The notes under the pieces: model-generated | What the model was told of the DNA's origin: nothing | Database searches by the model: none | What the model saw: the letters and a program-made list of their open reading frames with translations, nothing else | Made by a program: the position numbers and the translations under genes | Source of the DNA: Solobacterium sp. | GTDB taxonomy: Bacteria; Bacillota_I; Bacilli_A; Erysipelotrichales; Erysipelotrichaceae | DNA: 53,483 nt | NCBI GenBank assembly: GCA_024696355.1 | Contig: JAILGV010000014.1 | Span: forward strand, 1 to 53,483 | Direction of reading: 5' to 3' | Part shown: piece by piece, positions 34,972 to 44,400 of the stretch | Position numbering within the stretch: the stretch's first letter is position 1 | Layout: each line of letters opens with the position of its first letter

Positions 34972-35000
34972 TTGATGAGATTATGTGAAATGGCTATCAT
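34972..35000 (+). promoter_or_regulatory. Candidate promoter of the LytTR gene
   Basis: TTGATG (34972-34977), 17-bp spacer, TATCAT (34995-35000), at the end of a 130-bp stretch much more AT-rich than its surroundings. A run of C/T (34951-34960) precedes it. Confidence 0.5.
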
Positions 35001-35064
35001 AATTAGTACTGGATAAATGCTACTGTCGGGCAGACGGCCGAACGGCAGCCGGGAGGATGGAACG

Positions 35065-35832
35065 ATGATTAAATCAATGCGTTTGAAGGCAATGGATCTG
35101 ACAAAACGGATTGTCAATGAGGCTTGGGAAGGTAAAACTGAACTGCTGACGGAATATGCCGGTGAAAGCTTTGGTTTAATCGGGCTCGGATACGATACGC
35201 TTCAGCAGGATATGGATGCGATAAAGGATATGATCGCAGGCAACAGGGACCGGTATCCGTTCAGACTGCTGTCACAGCAGTATGAGTGCAGATACAGCGA
35301 GGCACAGCTCTGCGTGATTACCGGTACATTCCGTCTTCTCAGGGAAAAGGAAACAGAAATCTTTGAGGCCAGACAGTGCATGACTGCCGTATGGGCACAG
35401 AAAGGCGCGAATCTTTATCTGATCCATATACATATCTCCTATGTGACGCAGGATGCGGATGTCAGAGTTTCCGAAGATCAGACAAAGAGAAAGGAAAGTG
35501 TTGCGGTATGCGACAGCGACGGAATCATGTACACGCTTGAACTGTCCGATATTCTCTATGTTCAGTCCGACAGAAATTATGTCGATATTATCACCTTCAG
35601 CGGCAGTAAAAAGATTCATGTCCGTTCTACCCTGCATCATTTCCTGAAGCAGCTGGATGATGACAGATTTGTGCTGTTTGCCAGAAACAGAATTCTGAAT
35701 CTTGAGAATCTGGAAAAAGTCAGCGATGATACAGTCATTATGAAAAACGGAGATGAGTTCTCGATCTCCATCAAGAGCAGAACAGTCATCAGAAAACTGC
35801 TCCGCGACTATTACAACTCCCAGAAAATGTAA
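35065..35832 (+). CDS. LytTR-type regulator with an N-terminal SnoaL/NTF2-like domain
   Basis: A 255-residue protein. The C-terminal about 105 residues are a LytTR DNA-binding domain (LSDILYVQSDRNYVDI, LDDDRFVLFARNRILNLENL). The N-terminal about 130 residues look like a SnoaL/NTF2-like alpha+beta fold, with no receiver phospho-Asp site, so it is not a classical response regulator; the domain might bind a small ligand. The frame is open from 35017, but the ATG at 35065 follows GGGAGGA. It has its own promoter and terminator. Target genes are unknown; the purine operon lies just downstream. Confidence 0.75.
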   Translation: MIKSMRLKAMDLTKRIVNEAWEGKTELLTEYAGESFGLIGLGYDTLQQDMDAIKDMIAGNRDRYPFRLLSQQYECRYSEAQLCVITGTFRLLREKETEIFEARQCMTAVWAQKGANLYLIHIHISYVTQDADVRVSEDQTKRKESVAVCDSDGIMYTLELSDILYVQSDRNYVDIITFSGSKKIHVRSTLHHFLKQLDDDRFVLFARNRILNLENLEKVSDDTVIMKNGDEFSISIKSRTVIRKLLRDYYNSQKM

Positions 35833-35836
35833 CAGT

Positions 35837-35862
35837 GCTCTGTCTACGGACAGAGCTTTTTG
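35837..35862 (+). terminator. Rho-independent terminator
   Basis: GCTCTGTC-TACG-GACAGAGC followed by TTTTT, directly after the LytTR gene. Confidence 0.9.
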
Positions 35863-35936
35863 TTAACCCGACTGTTCCGTATACATGCAGTACAGGAACG
35901 TGCCGGCATGCGATTCCCGCTCATTTTTGAATTCTC

Positions 35937-35965
35937 TTTACTTTTCATGCCATTTTGGGTAGTAT
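35937..35965 (+). promoter_or_regulatory. Candidate promoter of the purine operon
   Basis: TTTACT (35937-35942), 17-bp spacer, TAGTAT (35960-35965); a TATAAC overlaps it three bases further. The transcript would have a leader of about 180 bases before purE. Confidence 0.5.
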
Positions 35966-36015
35966 AACGTTGTCTTTTGAATCATGGTATCGCACGGAAA
36001 GTGAGGTATAGAGCT

Positions 36016-36120
36016 ATGGCAGCGGCAGTAACTCGACATGTTTTTGCAGATATACTCCTGCAGGAGGGAGTGCGTCCGGATTCAATTGCGGTTTTTAAGA
36101 TGGAAGAAGGAAGCCTGTGA
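36016..36120 (+). CDS. Candidate leader peptide of the purine operon (34 aa)
   Basis: A 34-codon frame (MAAAVTRHVFADILLQEG then about 16 more residues) starting 13 bases after GTGAGG and ending TGA at 36118-36120, where the terminator hairpin begins. Ribosome progress through its 3' part would open the hairpin's left arm, as in a translation-coupled attenuator. It has no run of a single regulatory codon. It may be fortuitous. Confidence 0.3.
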   Translation: MAAAVTRHVFADILLQEGVRPDSIAVFKMEEGSL

Positions 36121-36143
36121 ACTATGTTCAGGGCTTTTTTGAT
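36111..36143 (+). terminator. Terminator/attenuator in the purE leader
   Basis: AGCC...GAAC-TAT-GTTC...GGCT with a small internal loop, followed by TTTTTT, 12 bases before the purE ATG. Confidence 0.65.
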
Positions 36144-36154
36144 TTAAGGAGGAA

Positions 36155-36655
36155 ATGATGAAAAAAGCAGCCGTTATTATGGGCAGTGACAGTGATTTCA
36201 CAGTAATGTCAAAAGCCCTTCCGGTACTGAAGAGCTTCGGAATTGAATATGAAGTGCACGTCTTCAGTGCCCACAGAACACCTGCAGAGGCAGCGGATTT
36301 CGCTGTTCATGCAAAGGAAAACGGATTCGGTGTCATTATTGCCGGCGCCGGAATGAGCGCAGCCCTGGCCGGAAGCCTTGCGGCATATACACTTCTGCCC
36401 GTAATCGGCGTACCGCTGAAAAGCGCGGCGCTTGAAGGCATGGATGCACTGCTTTCAACAGTCATGATGCCTCCGGGAATTCCCGTTGCCTGCGTGGCAG
36501 TGGACGGTGCGAAAAATGCGGCGTATCTGGCAGCCCGCATTCTTGCGGCGGATGATGACCGGCTGTATCAGAAACTGGCTGATGACAGGGAGGCCATGCA
36601 TCAGGCTGTTCTGAAAAAGGATCAGGCGCTTCAGGAAAAAGTCAGGGAAGGATAA
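36155..36655 (+). CDS. purE: N5-carboxyaminoimidazole ribonucleotide mutase
   Basis: The 166-residue class I PurE, which moves the carboxyl group of N5-CAIR to give CAIR. Motifs: MGSDSDF (phosphate binding), FSAHRTP (with the catalytic His), GAGMSAALAG and the P-P-G-I-P-V region. AAGGAGG is five to eight bases from the tandem ATGs at 36155 and 36158. First gene of a seven-gene operon; its partner purK is not in the window. Confidence 0.95.
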   Translation: MMKKAAVIMGSDSDFTVMSKALPVLKSFGIEYEVHVFSAHRTPAEAADFAVHAKENGFGVIIAGAGMSAALAGSLAAYTLLPVIGVPLKSAALEGMDALLSTVMMPPGIPVACVAVDGAKNAAYLAARILAADDDRLYQKLADDREAMHQAVLKKDQALQEKVREG

Positions 36656-36658
36656 CAT

Positions 36659-37708
36659 ATGGAAAATAAAAGCTACAGTGAATCATACAAGGCAGCCGGC
36701 GTGGATGTCACTTCCGGATACAGAGCCGTGGAACTGATGAAAACACATGTTCAGAGAACATTCGTGAAAGGATGCCTTGACGGCATCGGCGGATTCGGCG
36801 GTCTGTTTGAACTGGATCTCTCTGAGTTTCCCCGCCCGGTGCTGGTTTCGGGAACGGACGGCGTCGGTACGAAGCTGAAGCTTGCCTTCCTGCTGGACAG
36901 GCATGACACGGTGGGCATTGACTGTGTTGCCATGTGCGTGAACGACATTATCTGCGCAGGGGCAAGACCGCTGGTCTTTCTTGATTACATTGCCTGCGGA
37001 AAGAACGTTCCGGAAAAAATCGCTCAGATTGTATCCGGCGTGGCGGAAGGATGCGTGCAGGCAGGCTGTGCCCTGGTGGGTGGCGAAACAGCGGAAATGC
37101 CGGGCTTCTATCCGGCGGATGAATACGATCTTGCCGGTTTCTCCTTCGGTGCAGTGAATAAAGAAGCACTGCTTGATAAAAATACAGTTGAAGAATCAGA
37201 TGTCATTATCGGCATCTCCTCCAGCGGCGTGCATTCCAACGGGTTCTCGCTGGTTCGCAGGATCTTTGATGTCGAACATGCGGATCTGAATGCATACCGG
37301 GAGGAACTGGGAAAAGGACTGGGTGAAACGCTGCTTACACCGACCAGAATTTATGTGAAGCCTGTTCTCGAAGTGCTGAAGCAGGTAAGAGTGAAATCGA
37401 TTGCACATATCACCGGCGGCGGCTTCTATGAGAATCTGCCGAGAAGCTTTCCCGAGGGCTTTGATGCCGTGATCAGGAAGGGAAGCTGGCCGGTTCTTCC
37501 GATATTCCCGCTGATTCAGAAGACAGGGAATATCAGCGAACACGACATGTACAACACATTTAACATGGGGATCGGAATGGCGCTGATTGTCAGCCCGGAA
37601 GATGCTGAAAAGACACTTTCTGTTCTGAAGGAAAACAATGAACAGGCGCAGGTGATCGGCCATATAGCAAAAGGCAGCCATACAGTTGTCTTTGAGGAGC
37701 AGGTATGA
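36659..37708 (+). CDS. purM: Phosphoribosylformylglycinamidine cyclo-ligase (AIR synthetase)
   Basis: The 349-residue PurM closes the imidazole ring to give AIR using ATP. GTDGVGTKLKLAF, DCVAMCVNDIICAGARPL, GGETAEMPGFY, SSGVHSNGFSLVR and HITGGGF are all present, in family order. It starts 3 bp after the purE stop and overlaps purN by four bases. Confidence 0.96.
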   Translation: MENKSYSESYKAAGVDVTSGYRAVELMKTHVQRTFVKGCLDGIGGFGGLFELDLSEFPRPVLVSGTDGVGTKLKLAFLLDRHDTVGIDCVAMCVNDIICAGARPLVFLDYIACGKNVPEKIAQIVSGVAEGCVQAGCALVGGETAEMPGFYPADEYDLAGFSFGAVNKEALLDKNTVEESDVIIGISSSGVHSNGFSLVRRIFDVEHADLNAYREELGKGLGETLLTPTRIYVKPVLEVLKQVRVKSIAHITGGGFYENLPRSFPEGFDAVIRKGSWPVLPIFPLIQKTGNISEHDMYNTFNMGIGMALIVSPEDAEKTLSVLKENNEQAQVIGHIAKGSHTVVFEEQV

Positions 37709-38313
37709 TAAAAATCGCGGTGCTTGTATCGGGCGGAGGAACCAATCTTCAAGCCCTGATCGACAGTGAAAAAGCAGGAATGTTCCCCAGCGGGAAGATC
37801 ACGCTCGTGCTTTCCGGCAATGACAGGGCGTATGCCCTTGAACGGGCACGCAGTGCCGGAATTGAAACAGCAGTTGTCAGAAGGAAGGATTATGAAACAC
37901 AGGACCTGTTTGACAATGCAGTGATCACCGTCCTGAAAGAGCATGACATTGATATGATCGTTCTTGCCGGATATCTCAGTATTCTGGGAATGCCTGTGAT
38001 TGAGGCTTATCCGGAAAGAATCATCAATATTCATCCGTCCCTGATTCCGTCTTTCTGCGGAAAAGGCTTCTACGGACTGAAAGTTCATCAGGCCGCGCTG
38101 GAAAGAGGTGTAAAAATCACGGGAGCGACAGTGCATTATGTCAATGAGATTCCTGACGGCGGCAGGATCCTGATCCAGAAGGCAGTTGCGGTGGAAGAAG
38201 GAGACACACCGGAAATTCTGCAGAGAAGAGTTATGGAACAGGCTGAGTGGAAGATACTTCCGCAGGCAGTGAGAATCGTATCTGATTTATTGGAAAAGGA
38301 GAACAGTAAATGA
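37705..38313 (+). CDS. purN: Phosphoribosylglycinamide formyltransferase
   Basis: The 202-residue folate-dependent GAR transformylase. N-terminal VSGGGTNLQALID binds the phosphate; the catalytic Asn-His-Asp triad is in NIHPSL and HYVNEIPDGG. It overlaps purM and the following purO by four bases each, so the three are tightly coupled. Confidence 0.96.
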   Translation: MIKIAVLVSGGGTNLQALIDSEKAGMFPSGKITLVLSGNDRAYALERARSAGIETAVVRRKDYETQDLFDNAVITVLKEHDIDMIVLAGYLSILGMPVIEAYPERIINIHPSLIPSFCGKGFYGLKVHQAALERGVKITGATVHYVNEIPDGGRILIQKAVAVEEGDTPEILQRRVMEQAEWKILPQAVRIVSDLLEKENSK

Positions 38314-39017
38314 AGGCAGTAAATTTATATTCTTATCTGAAGCAGAAAGAGTATCCGGGCAGAGGCATCGTCATCGGCAAAACCGGGGACGGCATGATCC
38401 TGATCGGCTACTTCATTATGGGCAGAAGCGAAAACAGCAGAAACCGCATCTTCGTCACACACGGTGACGGCATCCGCACGGAGGCCTTTGATCCTTCGAA
38501 GATGAAGGATCCTTCCCTCATCATCTATCAGCCCGTACGCGTTCTGAAGGACTGCACGATCGTCACAAACGGCGATCAGACTGATACGATCTATCACGAT
38601 CTTCTGCAGGGCGGCACATTTGTCAGTGCCCTTCTGACAAGAACATATGAACCGGACAGCCCCAACTACACACCGCGTATTTCCGGAATTGTCAAGGGTG
38701 AATCATATGCCCTGTCGATCCTGAAGAGTGCTGACGGCGATCCTGAATGCCCGGTGAGAAACTTCGTATTCTACGAAAAGCCGAAGGCAGGCTTCGGACA
38801 TATTATTCATACTTATGTTGATAACGGCAGTCCCATTCCTTCCTTTGAGGGAGATCCCGTCTGTGTGGAAATGAACGATGACCAGGATACATTCACAGAG
38901 AAACTGTGGGACGCACTGAATCATGACAACCGTGTATCTCTGTTTACAAGGCTGCTGAATCCTGAAACAGGAGAGACAACGGATCGCATTATTAACAGAA
39001 ATGTAAAGGAGAACTGA
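38310..39017 (+). CDS. purO: IMP cyclohydrolase, PurO family
   Basis: A 235-residue protein matching the archaeal-type IMP cyclohydrolase, which closes the last ring from FAICAR to IMP. Typical features: YPGRGIVIG at the N-terminus, the NRIF and YQPVR strands, NGDQTDTI and TPRISGIV, in an Ntn-hydrolase-like fold. It replaces the N-terminal half of the bifunctional PurH, which is absent: the next gene encodes only the AICAR transformylase part. Confidence 0.88.
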   Translation: MKAVNLYSYLKQKEYPGRGIVIGKTGDGMILIGYFIMGRSENSRNRIFVTHGDGIRTEAFDPSKMKDPSLIIYQPVRVLKDCTIVTNGDQTDTIYHDLLQGGTFVSALLTRTYEPDSPNYTPRISGIVKGESYALSILKSADGDPECPVRNFVFYEKPKAGFGHIIHTYVDNGSPIPSFEGDPVCVEMNDDQDTFTEKLWDALNHDNRVSLFTRLLNPETGETTDRIINRNVKEN

Positions 39018-39019
39018 CA

Positions 39020-40198
39020 ATGTCGAAAGAAATTGAACTGAAGTATGGCTGCAACCCAAATCAGAAACCTTCCCGCATCTTCATGGAAGACGGCAGCGAC
39101 CTGCCCGTGCAGGTTCTCAACGGCAGACCGGGCTATATTAATTTTCTGGATGCGCTGAACAGCTGGCAGCTGGTCAGTGAGCTGAAGCAGGCTACAGGCC
39201 TTCCTTCCGCAGCGTCTTTCAAGCATGTATCTCCGGCCGGTGCATCGGTTGCCGTACCGCTGAGCGAGACAGACAAAAAGATTTACTTTACACCGGATAT
39301 GGAACTTTCCGCGATTGCCAGTGCATATGCCAGAGCAAGAGGCGCAGACAGAATGAGTTCCTACGGTGACTGGGCAGCACTTTCCGATATCTGCGACGCA
39401 GATACGGCACTGCTTCTCAAGCCGGAAGTCAGCGACGGCGTCATTGCGCCGGGTTATACGGACGAAGCTCTTGAAATCCTGAGATCCAAGAAAAAGGGCG
39501 GATACAATGTTGTGCAGATCGACCCGGATTATGTACCTGCGGAAAAAGAAACAAAGCAGGTATTCGGCGTAACATTCGAGCAGGGACACAACAGTCTTCT
39601 GATCACGCCGGATCAGCTGACCAACATCGTGACTGCGAACAAAGACCTCAGTGACGAGGCAAAACGTGACCTGATCGTTTCCCTGATCACACTGAAATAT
39701 ACACAGTCCAATTCCGTCGCTTATGCGAAAAACGGTCAGGCGATCGGTGTCGGCGCAGGACAGCAGAGCCGTATTCACTGCGTGCGTCTCGCCGGCGACA
39801 AGGCAGACCACTGGTGGCTGAGACAGTGCCCGAAAGTACTGGAACTGCCGTTCAGGGCTGATGTCAGAAGAGCAGACAGAGACAATGCAATTGATCTTTA
39901 TATCGGCAATGAATATGAGGATGTATTGAGAGACGGAAGCTGGCAGTACTATTTCACGGAACAGCCTTCCGTATTCACAAATGAAGAAAAAGCAGCCTGG
40001 ATCTCCAGAAATACAGGTGTATCACTGGGATCCGACGCATTCTTCCCGTTCGGCGACAATATTGAACGTGCACATAAGAGCGGCGTGAAATATGTTGCGG
40101 AACCGGGCGGCTCCATCCGTGACGACAATGTCATCGAAACAGCGGACCGTTATGGCATGGTAATGGCATTTACGGGAATCCGTCTGTTCCACCACTGA
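39020..40198 (+). CDS. AICAR transformylase, stand-alone (C-terminal half of PurH)
   Basis: A 392-residue enzyme that formylates AICAR with 10-formyl-THF. LKYGCNPNQKP, FKHVSPAGASVA, KYTQSNSVAYAKNGQAIG, GAGQQSRIHCVRLAG and the C-terminal DAFFPFGDNIERAHKSGVKY region (in two parts) belong to this domain. The MGS-like IMP cyclohydrolase domain of PurH is missing; PurO two bases upstream supplies that step. The downstream purD frame begins at or just after its stop. Confidence 0.93.
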   Translation: MSKEIELKYGCNPNQKPSRIFMEDGSDLPVQVLNGRPGYINFLDALNSWQLVSELKQATGLPSAASFKHVSPAGASVAVPLSETDKKIYFTPDMELSAIASAYARARGADRMSSYGDWAALSDICDADTALLLKPEVSDGVIAPGYTDEALEILRSKKKGGYNVVQIDPDYVPAEKETKQVFGVTFEQGHNSLLITPDQLTNIVTANKDLSDEAKRDLIVSLITLKYTQSNSVAYAKNGQAIGVGAGQQSRIHCVRLAGDKADHWWLRQCPKVLELPFRADVRRADRDNAIDLYIGNEYEDVLRDGSWQYYFTEQPSVFTNEEKAAWISRNTGVSLGSDAFFPFGDNIERAHKSGVKYVAEPGGSIRDDNVIETADRYGMVMAFTGIRLFHH

Positions 40199-40212
40199 TG
40201 CCGGGGCATGCC

Positions 40213-41496
40213 ATGAAGGTACTGGTAATAGGCAGCGGCGGCCGTGAACATGCAATTATCCGGAAACTGAATGAATCCCCCGAAGTGACGGAAGTTATCT
40301 GTGCACCGGGCAACGGAGGCATAGCCGCCGATGCGGTATGCTTCAGCGTAAAGGCGACCGATATCAGCGGCATGTGCGAACTGGCTGCGCGTGAAGCCGT
40401 GGATTTTGTGTGCGTGACACCGGATGATCCCCTGGCCATCGGCATGGTTGATGCGCTGGAGGAAAAGGGATTTGCATGTTTCGGACCTGACAGGGCGGCG
40501 GCACAGATAGAGGCATCCAAAGTGTTTGCCAAAAACATGATGAAAAAATACGGCATTCCGACTGCGGATTATGCGGTTTTTGACGATCCCGCAAAGGCGC
40601 TTGCCTATGTGAAGGAACAGAACAGCTGGCCCTCTGTGATCAAGGCCGACGGACTGGCTCTCGGCAAAGGCGTCATCATCGCGCAGAATGCCGGGGAAGC
40701 AGAAAAAGCACTGCAGGAAATGATGGTTGACAGGACCTTCGGCAATGCCGGAAGTCAGGTCGTAATCGAAGAATTCCTGAGCGGACCGGAAGTATCGGTT
40801 CTCGCCTTCACAGACGGAAAGACCGTCCGTCCGATGATATCCTCCATGGACCACAAGCGGGCAAATGACAATGACGAAGGTCTGAATACCGGCGGTATGG
40901 GAACGATCGCTCCTTCTCCCTTCTATACAGAGGAAGTTGCGGACAGATGCATGAAGGAAATCTTCCTGCCCACCGTAAAGGCCATGAACGCCGAGGGAAG
41001 ACCGTTTAAGGGCTGTCTGTACTTCGGGCTTATGATTACGGAAAAAGGCCCGAAAGTCATAGAATACAACAGCCGTTTCGGTGATCCGGAAACACAGGTG
41101 GTTCTGCCGCTTCTGAAGTCGGATCTGTTCAGGATCATGCAGGCATGCCGCAGCGGAACACTGGCTGAAACAGAAACGGAATGGTCTGATCAGTGTGCGG
41201 CATGCGTCATGATTGCCAGCGGCGGCTATCCCGGCAGCTATGCAAAGGGAAAAGTGATCAGAGGTCTTGACGAAAACGGACGCCATGCGGGCGTTACGGT
41301 ATACCACAGCGGTACAAAGTTCGAAAACGGACAGTATCTTACCAACGGCGGCAGAGTGCTCGGCATAAGTGCGCTGGGACGCACACTTGGCGAAGCACTG
41401 GAAAAAAGCTACGCGGCGGTAAAGGAGATTACATTTGAAAATGCGCATTACCGTACCGATATCGGTAAAAAAGCGCTGGAAAGAGGAAATGCATGA
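40213..41496 (+). CDS. purD: Phosphoribosylamine--glycine ligase
   Basis: The ATP-grasp enzyme making GAR, about 427 residues. N-terminal MKVLVIGSGGREHAI is the family signature, and the ATP-grasp region has VIKADGLALGKGVI, EEFLSGPEVSVLAF, GGMGTIAPSPF and NSRFGDPETQVVLP. The frame starts at 40198, overlapping the previous stop by one base, but the internal ATG at 40213 gives the standard N-terminus and has GGGG in front. The 3' end overlaps purL. Confidence 0.95.
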   Translation: MKVLVIGSGGREHAIIRKLNESPEVTEVICAPGNGGIAADAVCFSVKATDISGMCELAAREAVDFVCVTPDDPLAIGMVDALEEKGFACFGPDRAAAQIEASKVFAKNMMKKYGIPTADYAVFDDPAKALAYVKEQNSWPSVIKADGLALGKGVIIAQNAGEAEKALQEMMVDRTFGNAGSQVVIEEFLSGPEVSVLAFTDGKTVRPMISSMDHKRANDNDEGLNTGGMGTIAPSPFYTEEVADRCMKEIFLPTVKAMNAEGRPFKGCLYFGLMITEKGPKVIEYNSRFGDPETQVVLPLLKSDLFRIMQACRSGTLAETETEWSDQCAACVMIASGGYPGSYAKGKVIRGLDENGRHAGVTVYHSGTKFENGQYLTNGGRVLGISALGRTLGEALEKSYAAVKEITFENAHYRTDIGKKALERGNA

Positions 41497-44400
41497 CGGT
41501 TTATCGTTGCTTTACCGAAAAGAAAAAGCCTTATGCCGTGGAAGCGGCAGGCGTGCTGAATAATCTGAATACGGTGGTGCTCAGCGGTCATATCAGCGGC
41601 GTGCGTGTTTTTAACCGCTATGATCTTGAGAATATTGCCGAAGAAGATTATGAAATGGCAAAGAGGAATATTCTTTCCGAACCGCAGGTTGATGATCTGT
41701 ATGAAGAGGAGGCACCGGCACCCGATGCGGATGAATGGGTGCTGGCAGTGGAATATCTTCCGGGGCAGTTTGACCAGCGCGCCGACAGTGCTTCGCAGTG
41801 CATCCAGCTGAGTACATGCAGGACCAGACCGGACGTCCGTACGGCGAAACTGTACTACATCAGGGGAGCGGAACTGACGGAAGCGGAAAAAGGAAAGATC
41901 AGGGATACCCTGATCAATCCCGTGGAGGCACGTGAGGCAAAGCTGAAGAAGCCGGACACGATTCTGATGTCCTACCCGAAGCCGGATCTTCCCCCCGTTA
42001 TGGAAGGGTTTATCCTCAGAAGCCCGGAGGAACTGGCTGAGCTGAGAAAGTCAATGGGTCTTGCAATGGATACGGCAGACCTGAAATTCCTTCAGGATTA
42101 TTTTAAGAATGAGGAAAAACGTGATCCGACAATGACCGAAATCAGAGTCATTGACACATACTGGAGCGATCACTGCCGTCATACGACATTTAATACAATC
42201 CTTCAGGATATCAGGATTGAACCGGATTATATCCGGCAGACTTTTGATGATTATCTGCAGGTCAGAAAAGAAGTATATCAGGGAAGAAAAGAAAAGCCTG
42301 TCACTCTGATGGATCTCGGCACGATTGCGGCCAAAGCACTGAAAAAGAGGGGAAAGCTGAAGGATCTCGATGAATCGGAAGAGATCAATGCCTGCTCTGT
42401 CAGACTGAAGGTCGATGTGGACGGAGAAGACAGGGACTGGCTCCTGATGTTTAAAAATGAGACACATAACCACCCGACGGAGATCGAGCCGTTCGGCGGT
42501 GCCGCAACATGTCTGGGCGGTGCCATCCGCGATCCTCTGTCAGGAAGAAGCTATGTATATCAGGCGATGCGCATTACCGGTGCCGCAGATCCTCTGAAGC
42601 CGGTGGAGCAGACGCTGAAGGGAAAGCTTCCCCAGAGAAAGCTGACGGTAACCGCAGCCAACGGCTACAGTTCCTACGGAAACCAGATCGGTCTTTCCAC
42701 CGGACTGGTGCATGAACTGTACCATCCCGGCTATGTGGCAAAGCGCATGGAGATCGGAGCGGTGATCGCTGCAGCACCGGCAGAGAATGTCGTCCGCAGA
42801 CAGCCCGAACCGGGTGATGCGGTCATCCTGCTGGGCGGAAGAACCGGAAGAGACGGATGCGGCGGGGCAACAGGCTCCTCGAAAAGCCATACCGTTGAAT
42901 CACTGGAAACATGCGGTGCGGAAGTACAGAAGGGTAATGCGCCGGAAGAGAGAAAACTGCAGAGACTGTTCAGAAATCCCGAGGCAACCAGGCTGATCAA
43001 GCGCTGCAATGACTTCGGTGCCGGCGGTGTATCGGTCGCAATCGGCGAACTGGCTGACGGTCTGCATATCAACCTGAACCTGGTGCCGAAGAAATACGAA
43101 GGTCTTGACGGAACGGAACTGGCAATTTCCGAAAGTCAGGAGCGCATGGCTGTCGTAACGGCAGCTGAGGATGCGGAAAAATTCTGCAGACTGGCTGACA
43201 GTGAGAATCTGGAAAGCACAATTGTGGCGCATGTCAGTGATGATGCACGTCTGGTCATGGAACTGGACGGTGTCAGGATTGTAGATATCTCCAGAGAATT
43301 CCTGAATACCAACGGCGCCGAGCGCTTTGCGGATGTACGGATTCCGGAACCGGAAAAACAGGAAAGAAAAGCTGATGCGGGAAGCTTCGCACAGCGCATG
43401 CAGGAACTGGTCAGCGATCTGAATGTCTGTTCGCAGAAAGGCCTCAGCGAACGCTTCGACTCCACCATCGGAGCGGGAACCGTACTCATGCCGTTCGGCG
43501 GAAAATATCAGCTGACACCGGCACAGGCAATGGCGGCGAAGATTCCGGTGCTGAACGGAACAACGGAAACAGCTTCACTGATGGGCTGGGGATTTGATCC
43601 GTATGTTTCCTCAGAATCATCCTATAAGGGAGCCATGGAAGCTGTAATCACAAGCGTGGCAAAGATTATTGCGGCAGGCGGAAGTGCGCAGCACTGCTGG
43701 CTGAGCTTCCAGGAATTCTTCGGTCATACCGGCGAAGATCCGAAACGCTGGGGAAGTCCCATGGCGGCGCTTCTGGGCGCATTCAGGGCACAGATGGAGC
43801 TTGGTGTCGCAGCCATCGGCGGCAAGGACAGCATGTCAGGCACGTTCGAGAATATTGACGTTCCTCCCACGCTGGTGTCCTTTGCGGTTTCCCATGCCCC
43901 GGCAGCTAAGATTATTTCGGATGAATTCAAAGGTGCAGGGCATAAGGTATTCCTGCTGAAGCCGGAATACGACAGTCACGGGCTGCCGGTATTTGAGAGT
44001 GTCAGGTCAGTTTTCCTACAGATGGAGACACTGAATGCACAGGGCAGGGTGCTCGCGTCATGGACACTGGAAAGAGGCGGCGCTGCAGAGGGCCTGTTCA
44101 AGATGGCGCTCGGCAACCGCATCGGCATCCGTTTTGAAAAGGATACGGATTATCAGGCACTGTTCGAAAAATGTGCCGGTGCATTTATTGTCGAAACAGA
44201 CGGAGATCTTCCGGAAAACGCTGTACTGCTCGGAACAACGGAAGAACGCTTCGTCTTCGAAGCAGAGCAGACACTGGATCTTTCCCTCCTGCAGAAAGCA
44301 TATGAGGCAAAGCTTCAGCCGGTCTTCCCGTATCTGGAGGACAGACCGGCATCTGAGCTTCCTGCTTTCAGCTGTGAAGCGGATCATGTGATGCACGCAT

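Noticed and set aside
35866-36154. Purine, PRPP, ZTP or THF riboswitch before purE
   Set aside because: None of the conserved core sequences of these aptamers is present.
40150-41448. 432-codon open frame on the minus strand opposite purD
   Set aside because: It mirrors the purD codon pattern, has no Shine-Dalgarno and its protein is unlike any family; an antisense shadow.
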